Source: Plumapathes pennacea
Lineage: Eukaryota > Cnidaria > Anthozoa > Antipatharia > Myriopathidae
DNA length: 64,000 nucleotides
Reading direction: 5' to 3'
Assembly (NCBI GenBank): GCA_964036295.1
Contig: OZ038464.1
Span: forward strand, 11,952,001-12,016,000
Shown piece by piece: positions 63,846 to 64,000 of the stretch; positions within the stretch are counted from its first letter, which is position 1, and each line of letters begins with the position of its first letter. The notes below the pieces were generated by a model. The model made no database searches. It saw nothing but the letters and a program-made list of their open reading frames with translations, and had not been told where the DNA came from. The position numbers were made by a program, and so were the translations under genes.

Positions 63846-64000
63846 TTTCACTCCTGAGGTTATGATATAAATCCTCTCACCATGAAGAAATGAAAGAGTG
63901 ATTTATGAGTGATTTAATGAGAACTGATAATTTAATCAGCTTACTTATGAATAGGGCAATGCCAACTTATCCATACTGTGTGAACATCACTGATGATAGT
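63846..64000 (-). repeat. diverged 'GTGATCAACTTC' repeat at window end
   Basis: TTTTCACTCCTGAGG, GAGTGATTTAATGAGAACTGATAATTTAATCAGC and GCCAACTTATCC keep the family order. It begins right after the stop codon of the TAX1BP1-like gene. Confidence 0.45.

Overview
The window is nuclear DNA of an animal. The AT-rich base composition, short exons with GT-AG introns of a few hundred bases to about 2 kb, the dense load of small inverted-repeat elements, and protein sequences that are clearly metazoan but far from vertebrate or insect forms all suggest an anthozoan cnidarian, most likely a stony coral. That assignment is inference; no marker gene proves it. No retrovirus-like or LTR element, CRISPR array or rRNA gene was recognised.

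Layout. (1) 2303-6460, minus strand: a complete seven-exon UBE2Z, the ubiquitin/FAT10-conjugating enzyme that works with UBA6. (2) 6461-18500: gene-poor, with inverted-repeat elements, a triple nest of elements at 14574-15243, a GACT-rich simple repeat at 13430-13940, and a few splice-bounded stretches that may be non-coding or 5' UTR exons. (3) 18538-45281, plus strand: three consecutive, divergent synaptotagmin-like genes. All have an N-terminal membrane anchor, a basic stop-transfer, a long linker and C2 domain(s), with introns in matching phases at matching places. Gene 1 (552 aa) has C2A-C2B with a poly-proline insert inside calcium-binding loop 3 of C2A. Gene 2 (483 aa) has C2A-C2B and an ATG that is the last codon of its own exon. 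Gene 3 (602 aa) has one C2 domain and a long basic Ser-rich tail in place of C2B. None keeps the full aspartate set for calcium binding. (4) 46668-54791, plus strand: ANKLE2/LEM4 (886 aa, eight coding exons, one GC-AG intron). (5) 57037-57849: a possible small two-exon membrane protein, unrecognised. (6) 58571-63842, plus strand: a TAX1BP1/CALCOCO-type selective-autophagy receptor (1056 aa: SKICH, LC3-binding tetrapeptide, coiled coil, UBZ-type zinc finger), with most of the protein in one 2.3 kb exon.

Functionally the three synaptotagmin-like genes form a local tandem family, probably in calcium-independent membrane trafficking. UBE2Z (ubiquitin transfer), ANKLE2 (nuclear envelope reassembly) and the TAX1BP1-like gene (ubiquitin-directed autophagy) look like independent housekeeping neighbours. 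The rest is mainly non-autonomous DNA transposons in at least five families, with palindromes, minisatellites and microsatellites. All exon models were built by reading splice sites and reading-frame phase by hand.
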